DNA from: an uncultured Serinicoccus sp. | GTDB lineage: Bacteria; Actinomycetota; Actinomycetes; Actinomycetales; Dermatophilaceae | Assembly: GCF_947487915.1 (NCBI RefSeq) | Contig: NZ_CANKYH010000009.1 | Location: 62,001-126,000, forward strand | Length of the DNA stretch: 64,000 nucleotides | Direction: 5' to 3' | Shown here: positions 19,968-28,444 of the stretch, one piece after another | Layout: every line of letters begins with the position of its first letter | Numbering within the stretch: the stretch's first letter is position 1 | Translations under genes and position numbers: made by a program | The notes under the pieces: generated by a model | Databases searched by the model: none | The model's input: only the letters and a program-made list of their open reading frames with translations | Told to the model about the DNA's origin: nothing

Positions 19968-21111
19968 GAGCGGTGGGCGTGATGCCCAGCTTGCGCCCCG
20001 CCAGACCGCGGCCCCGTCGGGCCAGCTGCCGGGCGACGCCCCGCAGCGCGGTCGCCGCGGGGGTGTCGGCGGCGCCGTTCTGGGCCGCGACGACGGGGGT
20101 GCCGTGGTCGCCGCCCTCGCGCAGGGCCACGTCGATCGGCACCTGCCCCAGCAGCGGCACCTGCGCGCCGATGGAGCGGGAGAGCGAGTCGGCGACCGCC
20201 TGACCGCCACCGCTGCCGAAGAGCTCGGAGCGGGAGCCGTCCGGCAGCTCCAGCCAGGACATGTTCTCGATGACCCCGGCGAGCCGCTGGTGGGTCTGCA
20301 GCGCGATGGCGCCGGCCCGCTCGGCCACCTCGGCGGCGGCCTGCTGCGGCGTGGTGACGACCAGCAGCTCGCTGCTCGGCAGCAGCTGGGCCACGGTGAT
20401 GGCGATGTCGCCGGTGCCGGGGGGCAGGTCGAGGAGCAGGACGTCCAGGTCGCCCCAGTAGACGTCGGCCAGGAACTGCTGCATGGCCCGGTGGAGCATC
20501 GGCCCGCGCCAGACGACCGGCTGGTTGCCGGGGACGAACATGCCGATGGAGATGACCTTGACCCCGCTGGGCTCGGCGACCGGCGGCAGGATCATGTCGT
20601 CCACCTGGGTGGGTGCCTGGGTGATGCCCATCATGCGGGGCACGGAGAAGCCGTAGATGTCCGCGTCGACCACCCCCACCCGCAGGCCCTCCTCGGCCAG
20701 GGCGACGGCCAGGTTGACGGTGACCGAGGACTTGCCCACGCCACCCTTGCCGGAGGCCACGGCATACACCGTCGTGAGGGAGTCGGGCCGGGCGAAGGGG
20801 ATCTCGCGCTCGGCCTGCCCACCGCGCAGCTGGTCCTTCAGCGCGCCGCGCTGCTCCTCGGTCATCACGCCCAGCCGGACGTCCACCCCGGTGACGTGCT
20901 CGACCTCGCTCACCGCAGCCGTGACGTCGCGGGTGATGGTGTCCTTGAGCGGGCAGCCGGGGACGGTCAGCAGCACCGTGACCTGGACGTGGCCGTCGTC
21001 GGCGACGTCGACCGCCTCGAGCATCCCGAGCTCGGTGATCGGCTTCTTGATCTCCGGGTCGTTGACGCGGGCCAGGGCAGCGTGCAGGGCGTCGTCGCTG
21101 GGGGTGGGCAT
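19954..21111 (-). CDS. mrp: Mrp/NBP35-type Fe-S cluster carrier ATPase
   Basis: This 385-aa protein combines an N-terminal MIP18/DUF59 domain (residues 1-90) with a P-loop ATPase domain. The deviant Walker A GKGGVGKSS begins near residue 120 and DLPPGTGD is a family signature. It carries 4Fe-4S clusters to apo-proteins. I chose ATG 21111: TACCAT ends exactly 6 nt upstream, and the adjacent GGAGGT is too close to serve as a ribosome-binding site, so a leaderless mRNA is likely. In M. tuberculosis mrp (Rv1229c) lies in the same convergent position to tatB. Confidence 0.95.
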   Translation of the reverse strand: MPTPSDDALHAALARVNDPEIKKPITELGMLEAVDVADDGHVQVTVLLTVPGCPLKDTITRDVTAAVSEVEHVTGVDVRLGVMTEEQRGALKDQLRGGQAEREIPFARPDSLTTVYAVASGKGGVGKSSVTVNLAVALAEEGLRVGVVDADIYGFSVPRMMGITQAPTQVDDMILPPVAEPSGVKVISIGMFVPGNQPVVWRGPMLHRAMQQFLADVYWGDLDVLLLDLPPGTGDIAITVAQLLPSSELLVVTTPQQAAAEVAERAGAIALQTHQRLAGVIENMSWLELPDGSRSELFGSGGGQAVADSLSRSIGAQVPLLGQVPIDVALREGGDHGTPVVAAQNGAADTPAATALRGVARQLARRGRGLAGRKLGITPTARASS

Positions 21112-21154
21112 ACCTCCATGGTAGGCGCCGGACGGGGCACCGGCGACGGCGCCC

Positions 21155-21760
21155 TCAGCGGTCGTGCCGGGTCCCCGCACCCCCGTCGCCGTGCTGCTGC
21201 CGCTCCGGGGTCGGGTCGTCCCCGGCGTCCTGGGCGCGCAGCTCCTCCAGCAGGTCCCGCAGCTCGGAGCGCACGAAGTCACGGGTCGCGATGTCGCGCA
21301 TGGCCAGTCGCAGGGCCGCCACCTCACGGGTGAGGAACTCGGTGTCGGCCTGCGTGCGCTCGTCCCGGGTGCGGTCCTGCTCCATCTGCACCTTGTCGCG
21401 GTCGTCCTGCCGGTTCTGCGCGAGCAGGATGAGCGGCGCCGCGTAGGACGCCTGGAGGCTGAGCATGAGGGTGAGGAAGATGAAGGCGTAGGGGTCGAAG
21501 CGCGCCTCCGCGGGGAGCACGGTGTTCCAGGCGATCCAGACGAGGACGAACAGCGTCATCCACACGAGGAATCGCGCCGTCCCCATGAACCGCGCGAACC
21601 GCTCCGCGAACGCCCCGAAGCTCTCGGGGTCCATCCGCGCCTGCGGCATCCAGCGCGACTGCTTGGCCAGGGGCTGGTCGAGACGGGGGCCGGTCGAGGT
21701 CGGGTCCGCCCGGCGGCTGCCCCCGCGGGCCCGTGCCGTGTGGCGCGTCGGCTCAGACAT
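21155..21760 (-). CDS. DUF1003 membrane protein
   Basis: This 201-aa protein has a basic N-terminus, two adjacent membrane helices at about residues 62-83 and 91-110 (ending LQASYAAPLILLAQNRQ, the DUF1003 signature) and a charged coiled-coil tail. Function is unknown. It overlaps the end of the upstream MgtE-like gene by 8 bp, so the two are translated together, as is common for this pair in actinomycetes. A role connected with magnesium is only guessed from that partner. Confidence 0.85.
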   Translation of the reverse strand: MSEPTRHTARARGGSRRADPTSTGPRLDQPLAKQSRWMPQARMDPESFGAFAERFARFMGTARFLVWMTLFVLVWIAWNTVLPAEARFDPYAFIFLTLMLSLQASYAAPLILLAQNRQDDRDKVQMEQDRTRDERTQADTEFLTREVAALRLAMRDIATRDFVRSELRDLLEELRAQDAGDDPTPERQQHGDGGAGTRHDR

Positions 21761-23036
21761 CGTCCGCCTCCGTCAGGTCGGTCTCTCGCCAGTCGCCGGG
21801 GAGGATGTGGTCCAGGACGTCGTCGACGGTCACCGCTCCGAGCAGGCGACCCTCCGGGTCGGCCACGGGGAGGGCCACGAGGTTGTAGGTCGCCAGGGCC
21901 CGCGTGACGACCCCGAGGCTGGCGCCGGGGGAGACGGGGTCGATGTCGGTGTCGAGGATCGACCCCACGGGCTGGTGCGGGGCCTCGCGCAGCAGCCGCT
22001 GGATGTGGATGCTGCCGAGCAGGCGGCCGGTCGGGGTCTCGTGCGGGGGGCGCGTGACGTAGACCAGCGACGCGGTGGCGGGGTGCATCTCCTCCCGTCG
22101 GACCAGGGCCAGGGCCTCGGCGATGCTGGCCTCCGGCCCGAGGATCACTGGGTCGGTCGTCATGAGACCACCGGCGGTGTTCTCGTCGTAGGTCAGCAGC
22201 CGCCGCAGGTCGGCGGCCTCGTCCGGTTCCATGAGGGCCAGCAGCTCCTCCTGCACGGCCTCCGGGAGGTCGGACAGCAGGTCCGTGGCGTCGTCCGGCT
22301 GCATGACCTCCAGGATGTCGGCGGCCCGGTCGGTCGGCAGGTGGGTGAGGATCTCGAGGCGGTCGTCGTCGGGCAGCTCCTCCAGCACGTCCGCGAGGGT
22401 CTCGTCGTCGAGGGCGTCCGCCACCTCGGCGCGCCGCTTGGCCGACAGGTCGTGGATGGCCTCGGCGAGGTCCTGCGGCTTGAGGTCCTCGTAGGCCTCC
22501 AGGAGGGCGGTGGCGGCCTGCGGGGGCCCCTGCTCCTGCAGGCCCTCGACGGCGTCGATGTCGACGAGCAGCGTCTCGCCGCGGCGCCGACGGAGAAGCC
22601 CCCGCCGTGGCGCCTCGTCCCGACCCTTGCGGACGAAGATCTTGGTGATGCGCCAGTCCCCGCTCCGCTGCTGGTCCATCGCCATGTCCTCGACCACGGC
22701 AGGACGGCGCTCGGACCCCTCGGTCACGGTGACCTGCCGGTCGAAGAGCTCACCCACGACGAGGGTCTCACCGGCGCGCTGCTCGAAGCGGCGCATGTTG
22801 AGCAGCCCCGTGCTGATGACCTGTCCGGCGTCCACCGACGTCACCCGGGTGATCGGCACGAAGACGCGCCGCCGCCCGGGGACCTCGACCACCAGACCGA
22901 TGACCCGCGGCCCGTGCGCGGCCGAGCGAGCGGTGAGGGTGACGACGACGTCGCGCACCCGGCCGACCTCGTCCCCCAGCGGGTCGAAGACGCTCAGGCC
23001 GTTGAGGCGGGCGACGAAGACACGGTGGGTGCTCAC
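21753..23036 (-). CDS. Soluble MgtE-like protein: PRC-like barrel, MgtE intracellular N domain and CBS pair
   Basis: This 427-aa protein starts with a PRC-barrel-like part (residues 1-160), then an MgtE_N superhelical domain (LKPQDLAEAIHDLSAKRRAEV onward, about 175-290) and two CBS motifs (about 295-420, GGLMTTDPVILGPEASIAEA). The membrane channel domain of MgtE is absent, so it is not a transporter itself but may sense Mg or nucleotides. Rv1232c in M. tuberculosis is the likely counterpart. The GTG at 23036 lies 7 nt after TATTGT, which favours a leaderless mRNA and this start. Confidence 0.82.
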   Translation of the reverse strand: MSTHRVFVARLNGLSVFDPLGDEVGRVRDVVVTLTARSAAHGPRVIGLVVEVPGRRRVFVPITRVTSVDAGQVISTGLLNMRRFEQRAGETLVVGELFDRQVTVTEGSERRPAVVEDMAMDQQRSGDWRITKIFVRKGRDEAPRRGLLRRRRGETLLVDIDAVEGLQEQGPPQAATALLEAYEDLKPQDLAEAIHDLSAKRRAEVADALDDETLADVLEELPDDDRLEILTHLPTDRAADILEVMQPDDATDLLSDLPEAVQEELLALMEPDEAADLRRLLTYDENTAGGLMTTDPVILGPEASIAEALALVRREEMHPATASLVYVTRPPHETPTGRLLGSIHIQRLLREAPHQPVGSILDTDIDPVSPGASLGVVTRALATYNLVALPVADPEGRLLGAVTVDDVLDHILPGDWRETDLTEADDV

Positions 23037-23123
23037 CCCCAGGACAATACGAGGTCGGCGACCCCCGGGGAGCGCGGTGCGCCGGAATGGCGCGGTTGCG
23101 GGGGTGGTGGGCACAATGAGGGG

Positions 23124-23618
23124 GTGACTACTCCGACCGGTCCCCGCACGTCCCTGCCCCGGCCGACCCTGGACCTCGACTACCCGAAGAGCCTCGGGGT
23201 CTTCGAGCGCTACGACCAGGCCCAGGAGGCCGTGGACTACCTCTCCGACCACGAGTTCCCGGTGGACCAGGTCCTCATCGTCGGCACCGAGCTCAAGCAG
23301 GTGGAGCGGGTCACCGGCCGGCTCACGACGGGGCGCGTGGCGCTCGGCGGAGCGTTGTCCGGCGTGTGGCTGGGGCTCTTCGTCGGCCTCATCTTCGCCC
23401 TGTTCGCCGGGCCGCGCGACGCGCTGATGACGGTGATCTGGACGGCCTGCTTCGGTGCCGTCTTCGGTCTGGTCTGGGGCCTGATCGGCTATGCCTTCAC
23501 CCGGGGCCGTCGCGACTTCACCTCCGTGAGCCAGGTGGTGGCCACCCGCTACGAGGTGCTCACCGAGCACAAGCTGGTCGAGCGTGCCCGAGAGCTGCTG
23601 GACGGCCGGCTGTCCTGA
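23124..23618 (+). CDS. YflT-like general stress membrane protein
   Basis: This 164-aa protein has an N-terminal alpha/beta part (VFERYDQAQEAVDYLSDHEF) related to general stress protein 17M/YflT, then two Gly-rich membrane helices (about residues 73-125) and a short soluble tail. Rv1234 occupies the same place in M. tuberculosis. Function is unknown. The GTG at 23124 lies 6 nt after CACAAT, again suggesting a leaderless transcript divergent from the MgtE-like gene. Confidence 0.8.
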   Translation: MTTPTGPRTSLPRPTLDLDYPKSLGVFERYDQAQEAVDYLSDHEFPVDQVLIVGTELKQVERVTGRLTTGRVALGGALSGVWLGLFVGLIFALFAGPRDALMTVIWTACFGAVFGLVWGLIGYAFTRGRRDFTSVSQVVATRYEVLTEHKLVERARELLDGRLS

Positions 23619-23633
23619 TCGACCCGGCGCCGG

Positions 23634-25139
23634 TCAGCGTCGGCGACCGGCGTCGCGCACCCAGGCCTCCACCTCGGGCGCCGTCCGCGGCAGCGCGGCC
23701 GACAGGTTGCGCGCTCCGTCCGCGGTCACGACCACGTCGTCCTCGATGCGGACCCCGATCCCGCGCAGCTCCTCCGGGACGAGCAGGTCGTCGGACTTGA
23801 AGTACAGCCCGGGCTCCACGGTGAGGACCATGCCCTCGCGCAGCTCACCTTCGACATAGTCCTCGCGCAGGGCCTGGGCGCAGTCGTGCACGTCCAGCCC
23901 GAGGTGGTGGCTGGTGCCGTGCACCATCCAGCGGCGGTGGAACTGTCCCTCCTCGGCGTCGAGGGTCTGCTCGAGGGTGACGTCCTCGGGGAGCAGCCCC
24001 CACTCCAGCAGGTGCCGCGCGATGACCTCGATGGCGGCCGCGTGGACGTCCTTGAACCTGTTGCCGGGCCGCACCGCGGCCAGACCGGCCTCCTGGGCCT
24101 CGAGGACGGCCTCGTAGACCCGTCGCTGCGGCTCGGTGAAGCGACCGGACACCGGCACGGTGCGGGTGACGTCGGCGGTGTAGAGCGCGTCGGTCTCGAC
24201 GCCGGCGTCGAGCAGCAGGAGGTCCCCGTCCCTCACCTCGCCCGTGTTGCGGATCCAGTGCAGGGTGGTCGCGTGGTCGCCGGCAGCGCAGATGGAGTCG
24301 TAGCCGACACCGTTGCCGGCGTGGCGCGCGTGCAGCCCGAAGACCCCCTCGACCCACCTTTCCCCGCGCCCGCGCCGGACCGCCTCCGGGAGGTGCTCCA
24401 CCACGGCGTCGAAGGCGGTCGCGGTGGCGTCGACCGCCTCCTGCATCTGCGCCACCTCCCAGCCGTCCTTGACCAGGCGCATCGTCGAGAGCGTGCGCGC
24501 GAGCCCCAGGTCGGCCTCCTGCGCCTGCTCGCCGGAGGACAGCCCGGACTGCTCGCGGACCCGGTCGACCGTGGCCGCGACCTCGCGGTCGGCGTCGCGC
24601 ACGACCCGCACCGCCAGCCCGGAGGGACCGACGTCCTTGGCCACGGCGTCCGGGAGCTCGGACAGGTGGCGCGTCGAGAGGCCCAGCTCGGCCGCGGCGC
24701 TGGCGAGCGTGGGACGGGACCCGACCCAGAACTCTCCGGACCGGGAGTCGGCGAAGAACTCCTCGCTGTCGCGGTCCGCGAGCGGCAGGAAGTAGAGGGT
24801 CGCCTCGTGGCCGTCCCCGGAGGGCAGCGGGTCCAGGACCAGCACCGCGTCCGGCTCACGGTCGGCCCCCAGGCCGGTGAGGTGGGCGAAGGCGCTGTGC
24901 GGGCGGAAGACGTAGTCGGTGTCGTTGCTGCGGATCTTGAGCCCGCCAGCGGGCACGACCAGGCGCTCGCCGGGGAAGGTGGCGGACAGCGCCTGCCGCC
25001 GCACCGCGGCATACCGGGCGGCGTCGGTGAGCTCGGGGAGCTCACCCGACCGGGGTGCCCAGCCCTCCCGCATGAAGGCCATGAAGGCCTCGCCCGTCGG
25101 CCGGTTCCGGTGCTCTGCCTTGTGCTGCTTCTCACTCAC
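23634..25139 (-). CDS. pepP: Xaa-Pro aminopeptidase (M24B)
   Basis: This 501-aa metalloprotease removes an N-terminal residue preceding proline. An N-terminal aminopeptidase-P domain precedes the pita-bread catalytic domain, where the dimetal ligands are visible: Asp in LLLLDAGVE, Asp in TADVTRT, His in GTSHHLGLDVH, Glu in VEPGLYF and Glu in VRIEDDVVV. I place the start at GTG 25139 because TACGAT ends 7 nt upstream; the ATG at 25148 lies inside that -10 box. Only 15 bp separate its stop from the convergent stress-protein gene. Confidence 0.93.
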   Translation of the reverse strand: MSEKQHKAEHRNRPTGEAFMAFMREGWAPRSGELPELTDAARYAAVRRQALSATFPGERLVVPAGGLKIRSNDTDYVFRPHSAFAHLTGLGADREPDAVLVLDPLPSGDGHEATLYFLPLADRDSEEFFADSRSGEFWVGSRPTLASAAAELGLSTRHLSELPDAVAKDVGPSGLAVRVVRDADREVAATVDRVREQSGLSSGEQAQEADLGLARTLSTMRLVKDGWEVAQMQEAVDATATAFDAVVEHLPEAVRRGRGERWVEGVFGLHARHAGNGVGYDSICAAGDHATTLHWIRNTGEVRDGDLLLLDAGVETDALYTADVTRTVPVSGRFTEPQRRVYEAVLEAQEAGLAAVRPGNRFKDVHAAAIEVIARHLLEWGLLPEDVTLEQTLDAEEGQFHRRWMVHGTSHHLGLDVHDCAQALREDYVEGELREGMVLTVEPGLYFKSDDLLVPEELRGIGVRIEDDVVVTADGARNLSAALPRTAPEVEAWVRDAGRRR

Positions 25140-25210
25140 CCGGCTCATCGTAGGCGGTGCCCAGGGAGCACCGAGCGGACGGTCAGCGGCGGGCCCTACG
25201 CTGGGTCCTG

Positions 25211-26713
25211 ATGAGCGAGCAGACCCCCTTCACGACGATGCCCGGCGAGGTGACCGGACCCCAGCGGATCGCCCGTCCGCAGCTGATCCCGGCGGCCCGT
25301 CTCGGCCGCCACCTCAAGCACGCCGCCGTGCACGTCGTGCGCTCCAGCTCGCCCCCGACCACGGCGCTGGGGGTGCGCAGCGGTGGCGACGAGGCGAGCC
25401 AGCGGCACGCCCGGGCGGTCTGCGACCTGGCCCTGCGGGTCGGCGAGGCGCTGCTGTCGACGGGGGCCTCGGCGGCCGACACGGTGGCGATCGTGCTGCG
25501 CCTCGGGCACGCCTACGGCATCCGGTCGATGCACGTCGACATCACCTACACCTCGATCTCGGTCTCGGTGCACCGGGGGCTGGACGAGGACTCCCTGACC
25601 GTGATGCGCGTCATCAACGACCGGGCGCCGGACTACACCCGGCTGGAGGCCGTGCAGCGACACATCGAGGAGATCGTCCGCTCGGCCGAGAGCTCCGGCG
25701 AGGGTCCCTCGCTGGACGTCGACGCCGCCCGGTCCCACCTGTCGACCCTGCTCGCGTCGCCCCACCCCTACCGTCGCTGGGTCGTCACCGTGGGGGCCGC
25801 GATCATGTCGGTCGGCGTCGTCATGCTCTTCGGTGCGGGTCCCCTCATGTGGGCGGTGGCCGCGATCTCCGCGGCCACCGTCGACCGGGTCCAGCGCCAG
25901 CTCTACATCTGGGGGGTCGCGGCGTTCTTCACGCAGGTCCTCAGCGCCGCCATCCCCACGGGCATCGCGCTCGTCATGTACGCCATCGGCCGGGAGAGCC
26001 CGTCCGTGGTCGTCATCTCCGGCATCGTCGTGCTGCTCGCCGGGCTGGGCGTCCTGGGTGCCGCCCAGGACGCGATCGACGGCTACTACGTCACCGCGGG
26101 TGCACGGGGCCTCGAGGTGATCATGATGACCCTGGGCATCGCGGTCGGGGTGGCCTCGGTGCTGGGCATCTCCCGGTGGTTCGGCGTGTCCATGCAGGCC
26201 AACCCGCTCCTCGGGCTGGGTGGCACGCCCCTGCTCTCCACCATCGGGGCGATGCTCATCGCGCTCGGCTTCTGCCTGAGCACCTACTCGGGCACCCGGA
26301 CCATCCTGGTGAGCGTGGGGGTGGCCGTGCCGGCGTGGCTGACCCTCGAGGTGGCGATCTACGTCGGCCTCGCCACCCCGGCGGGTGTCGCCGTCGCGGC
26401 CTCCCTGGTCGGTGCCCTGGCCTACGTCGCGTACCGGGTGCTGCACGTGCCGGAGGCCGCGATCGCCACGGCGGGCATCGTCTCGCTGCTGCCTGGTATG
26501 GCCGTCTACCGCGCGCTCTACGTCATCATGCAGAACGACGCGGAGACCGTCCCCGAGGCGGTGATCTACTTCGTCGACGCCGTGGCGACCGGGCTGGGCC
26601 TGGCGGGCGGGCTGGCCATCGGTGGCTACCTCGCGCGACGCAAGCTCGGCCTGGACCGGGCTGCGATCCGGGCCCGCCGCCGGTCCCGGGGCACCTACGT
26701 GGCCGGGGCCTGA
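25211..26713 (+). CDS. Threonine/serine exporter, ThrE family
   Basis: This 500-aa membrane protein has a soluble N-terminal domain (about residues 60-195, including LLSTGASAADT and the HVDITYTSISVSVHRG segment) and about ten membrane helices after residue 205, the ThrE/DUF1212 plus DUF3815 layout. ThrE of Corynebacterium exports threonine and serine; substrate here is inferred. TACGCT at 25197-25202 lies 8 nt before ATG 25211. Confidence 0.85.
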   Translation: MSEQTPFTTMPGEVTGPQRIARPQLIPAARLGRHLKHAAVHVVRSSSPPTTALGVRSGGDEASQRHARAVCDLALRVGEALLSTGASAADTVAIVLRLGHAYGIRSMHVDITYTSISVSVHRGLDEDSLTVMRVINDRAPDYTRLEAVQRHIEEIVRSAESSGEGPSLDVDAARSHLSTLLASPHPYRRWVVTVGAAIMSVGVVMLFGAGPLMWAVAAISAATVDRVQRQLYIWGVAAFFTQVLSAAIPTGIALVMYAIGRESPSVVVISGIVVLLAGLGVLGAAQDAIDGYYVTAGARGLEVIMMTLGIAVGVASVLGISRWFGVSMQANPLLGLGGTPLLSTIGAMLIALGFCLSTYSGTRTILVSVGVAVPAWLTLEVAIYVGLATPAGVAVAASLVGALAYVAYRVLHVPEAAIATAGIVSLLPGMAVYRALYVIMQNDAETVPEAVIYFVDAVATGLGLAGGLAIGGYLARRKLGLDRAAIRARRRSRGTYVAGA

Positions 26714-26782
26714 GCGGCAGCCTGACGACGGAGGGTGCGCCGGGGCGGGACGTCCTCGGTCGGTGTGGCGCTCAGTCGTTCC

Positions 26783-27472
26783 TCAGTCGTCCCAGGTCCA
26801 GCTCGCGAGCAGGTCCTCGAGGACCGGCTCGGCGTCCTCGGCCTGACTCTCCACCGCGGAGAGCGTGACGACGTAGAGCGTGCCCTCGTGGGACACCCAG
26901 CGCTGCGTCTGGTGCACGGTCGCGTCCTGGACCTCGCGCACCAGGGTGTAGCCGGGAGCCCGGTTGCCGTCCACCTCGGCCGGCTCGAGCAGCTCGTACT
27001 CCCCGTCCTCGCCGGCCAGCTGCTCCGCCGAGCTCTCCACCGCGGAGGTGAGGTTGCCGACGTACTCCTCCTGGGTGATGACGATGTTGCTGTAGAAGGA
27101 GTCGACCCGCTCGCCGTCCCGGGCCGCCAGCACGGCCGTCTCGGTCTGCTCCTGCGCCGTCGAGGTGGCGTCCTCCCAGCCGGCCGGGACGGTGACCGTG
27201 AAGGACCCGTCGCTCGCGCTGAGCTCGAGATCCTCCGGCTCGCTGGTCGCCTCCGCCTGCTCGGTCTGCGTGGCCGTGTCCGCCGCGGCGTCGTCGGAGG
27301 CGGTCTCCTCCTGCGCGTCCTCCGGGGCGCTGCTGGTCGCGGCGTCGTCGGTCGCGGTGCTGGTCGCCGTGGGCTCCGCGACCGGCTCCTCCTCGGCGCA
27401 GCCGGCCAGGGCCAGGACGGCGAGCACGGTCGCGGCTCCGGCGGTCCGGAGCGAGGCTCGGGTCGTGGTCAT
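26783..27472 (-). CDS. Lipoprotein with LpqN/DcrB-like domain
   Basis: This 229-aa secreted lipoprotein has a signal peptide ending in the lipobox LAGC (Cys at about residue 25), a long Thr/Ala/Asp/Glu-rich disordered linker (about 26-85) and a C-terminal domain starting SDGSFTVTVPAGWED that resembles DUF1795/LpqN proteins. Its role is unknown; mycobacterial LpqN binds cell-envelope proteins. GAGGAGAA lies just before ATG 27472, which excludes the longer upstream frame. Confidence 0.72.
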   Translation of the reverse strand: MTTTRASLRTAGAATVLAVLALAGCAEEEPVAEPTATSTATDDAATSSAPEDAQEETASDDAAADTATQTEQAEATSEPEDLELSASDGSFTVTVPAGWEDATSTAQEQTETAVLAARDGERVDSFYSNIVITQEEYVGNLTSAVESSAEQLAGEDGEYELLEPAEVDGNRAPGYTLVREVQDATVHQTQRWVSHEGTLYVVTLSAVESQAEDAEPVLEDLLASWTWDD

Positions 27473-27571
27473 GCTTCTCCTCGGTGTCTCGTGTCTGGCG
27501 CGCCGGTGGCGCGCGCGGATGGGGAGTGGGGTTCCAGTATGCCCGCCCGGGCCGCCGCCTACGGTGGGCTC

Positions 27572-28444
27572 ATGCCCCGTCTCGCGCCGAGCGCCCGGAT
27601 CGACCTGCACGTGCACTCCACGCACAGCGACGGCACCGAGACACCCGCGCAGGTCGTGCGCCGGGCCCAGGAGGCCGGCCTGGACGTGGTGGCGCTCACC
27701 GACCACGATGCCGTCTCGGGCTGGGAGGAGGCTGACCGGGCGGGCCGGGAGCGAGGCGTCGTGGTCGTGCCCGGGCTGGAGATGTCCTGCAGCGTGGGGG
27801 GAGCGTCCGTCCACCTGCTCGGCTACCTCGTGGACCCGACCGACCCGGACCTGCTCGAGGAGCTGGGGCGCATCCGGCGCAGCAGGGACGGCCGTCTGCG
27901 GAGGATGGTCGACCGGTTGGCGGAGGCCGGCTTCCCGGTGTCCTGGGAGGAGGTGCTGCAGCAGACCTCCGCCGGCGCCTCGTTGGGGCGCCCGCACATC
28001 GCCGACGTCCTCGTGCTGCGCGGGAGGTACCCGGACCGCGACGCGGCCTTCGCCGACGTGCTCCACTCCAGCAGCCCCTTCCACGTCGCGCACTACGCCC
28101 CGGACCCGCGCCGGGCCGTCGAGCTGGTGCGCTCCGCCGGAGGAGCGGCCGTGCTCGCGCACCCCTTCGCCGCCGCGCGCGGCCGGGCCGTGCCGCGCGA
28201 GCTCCTGGGTGACCTCGTCGAGGCCGGCCTCGCGGGGATCGAGGTGGACCACCGCGACCACGACGGGACCGGACGGGACCTGGCCGGTCGGCTCGCCACG
28301 CGCCACGGGCTGCTGCCGACCGGGTCCAGCGACTACCACGGGTCGGGCAAGCCCAACCGTCTGGGCGAGCACACCACGCAGCCCCGGGTCCTCTCCGCCC
28401 TGCTGGAGCGGACCGGAGGTCAGCTGCTGGGCGCCTCGCCGTGA
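27572..28444 (+). CDS. PHP-domain phosphoesterase (RNase AM / nucleoside bisphosphatase-like)
   Basis: This 290-aa enzyme has the four PHP metal motifs: DLHVHSTHSDG, LTDHDAVSGW, AHPFAAARG and SSDYHGSGK. Closest in layout are the YciV/RNase AM proteins, which hydrolyse 3',5'-nucleoside bisphosphates and trim RNA 5' ends. TACGGT at 27560-27565 ends 6 nt before ATG 27572. The last 25 bp overlap the 3' end of the convergent helicase gene. Confidence 0.87.
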   Translation: MPRLAPSARIDLHVHSTHSDGTETPAQVVRRAQEAGLDVVALTDHDAVSGWEEADRAGRERGVVVVPGLEMSCSVGGASVHLLGYLVDPTDPDLLEELGRIRRSRDGRLRRMVDRLAEAGFPVSWEEVLQQTSAGASLGRPHIADVLVLRGRYPDRDAAFADVLHSSSPFHVAHYAPDPRRAVELVRSAGGAAVLAHPFAAARGRAVPRELLGDLVEAGLAGIEVDHRDHDGTGRDLAGRLATRHGLLPTGSSDYHGSGKPNRLGEHTTQPRVLSALLERTGGQLLGASP

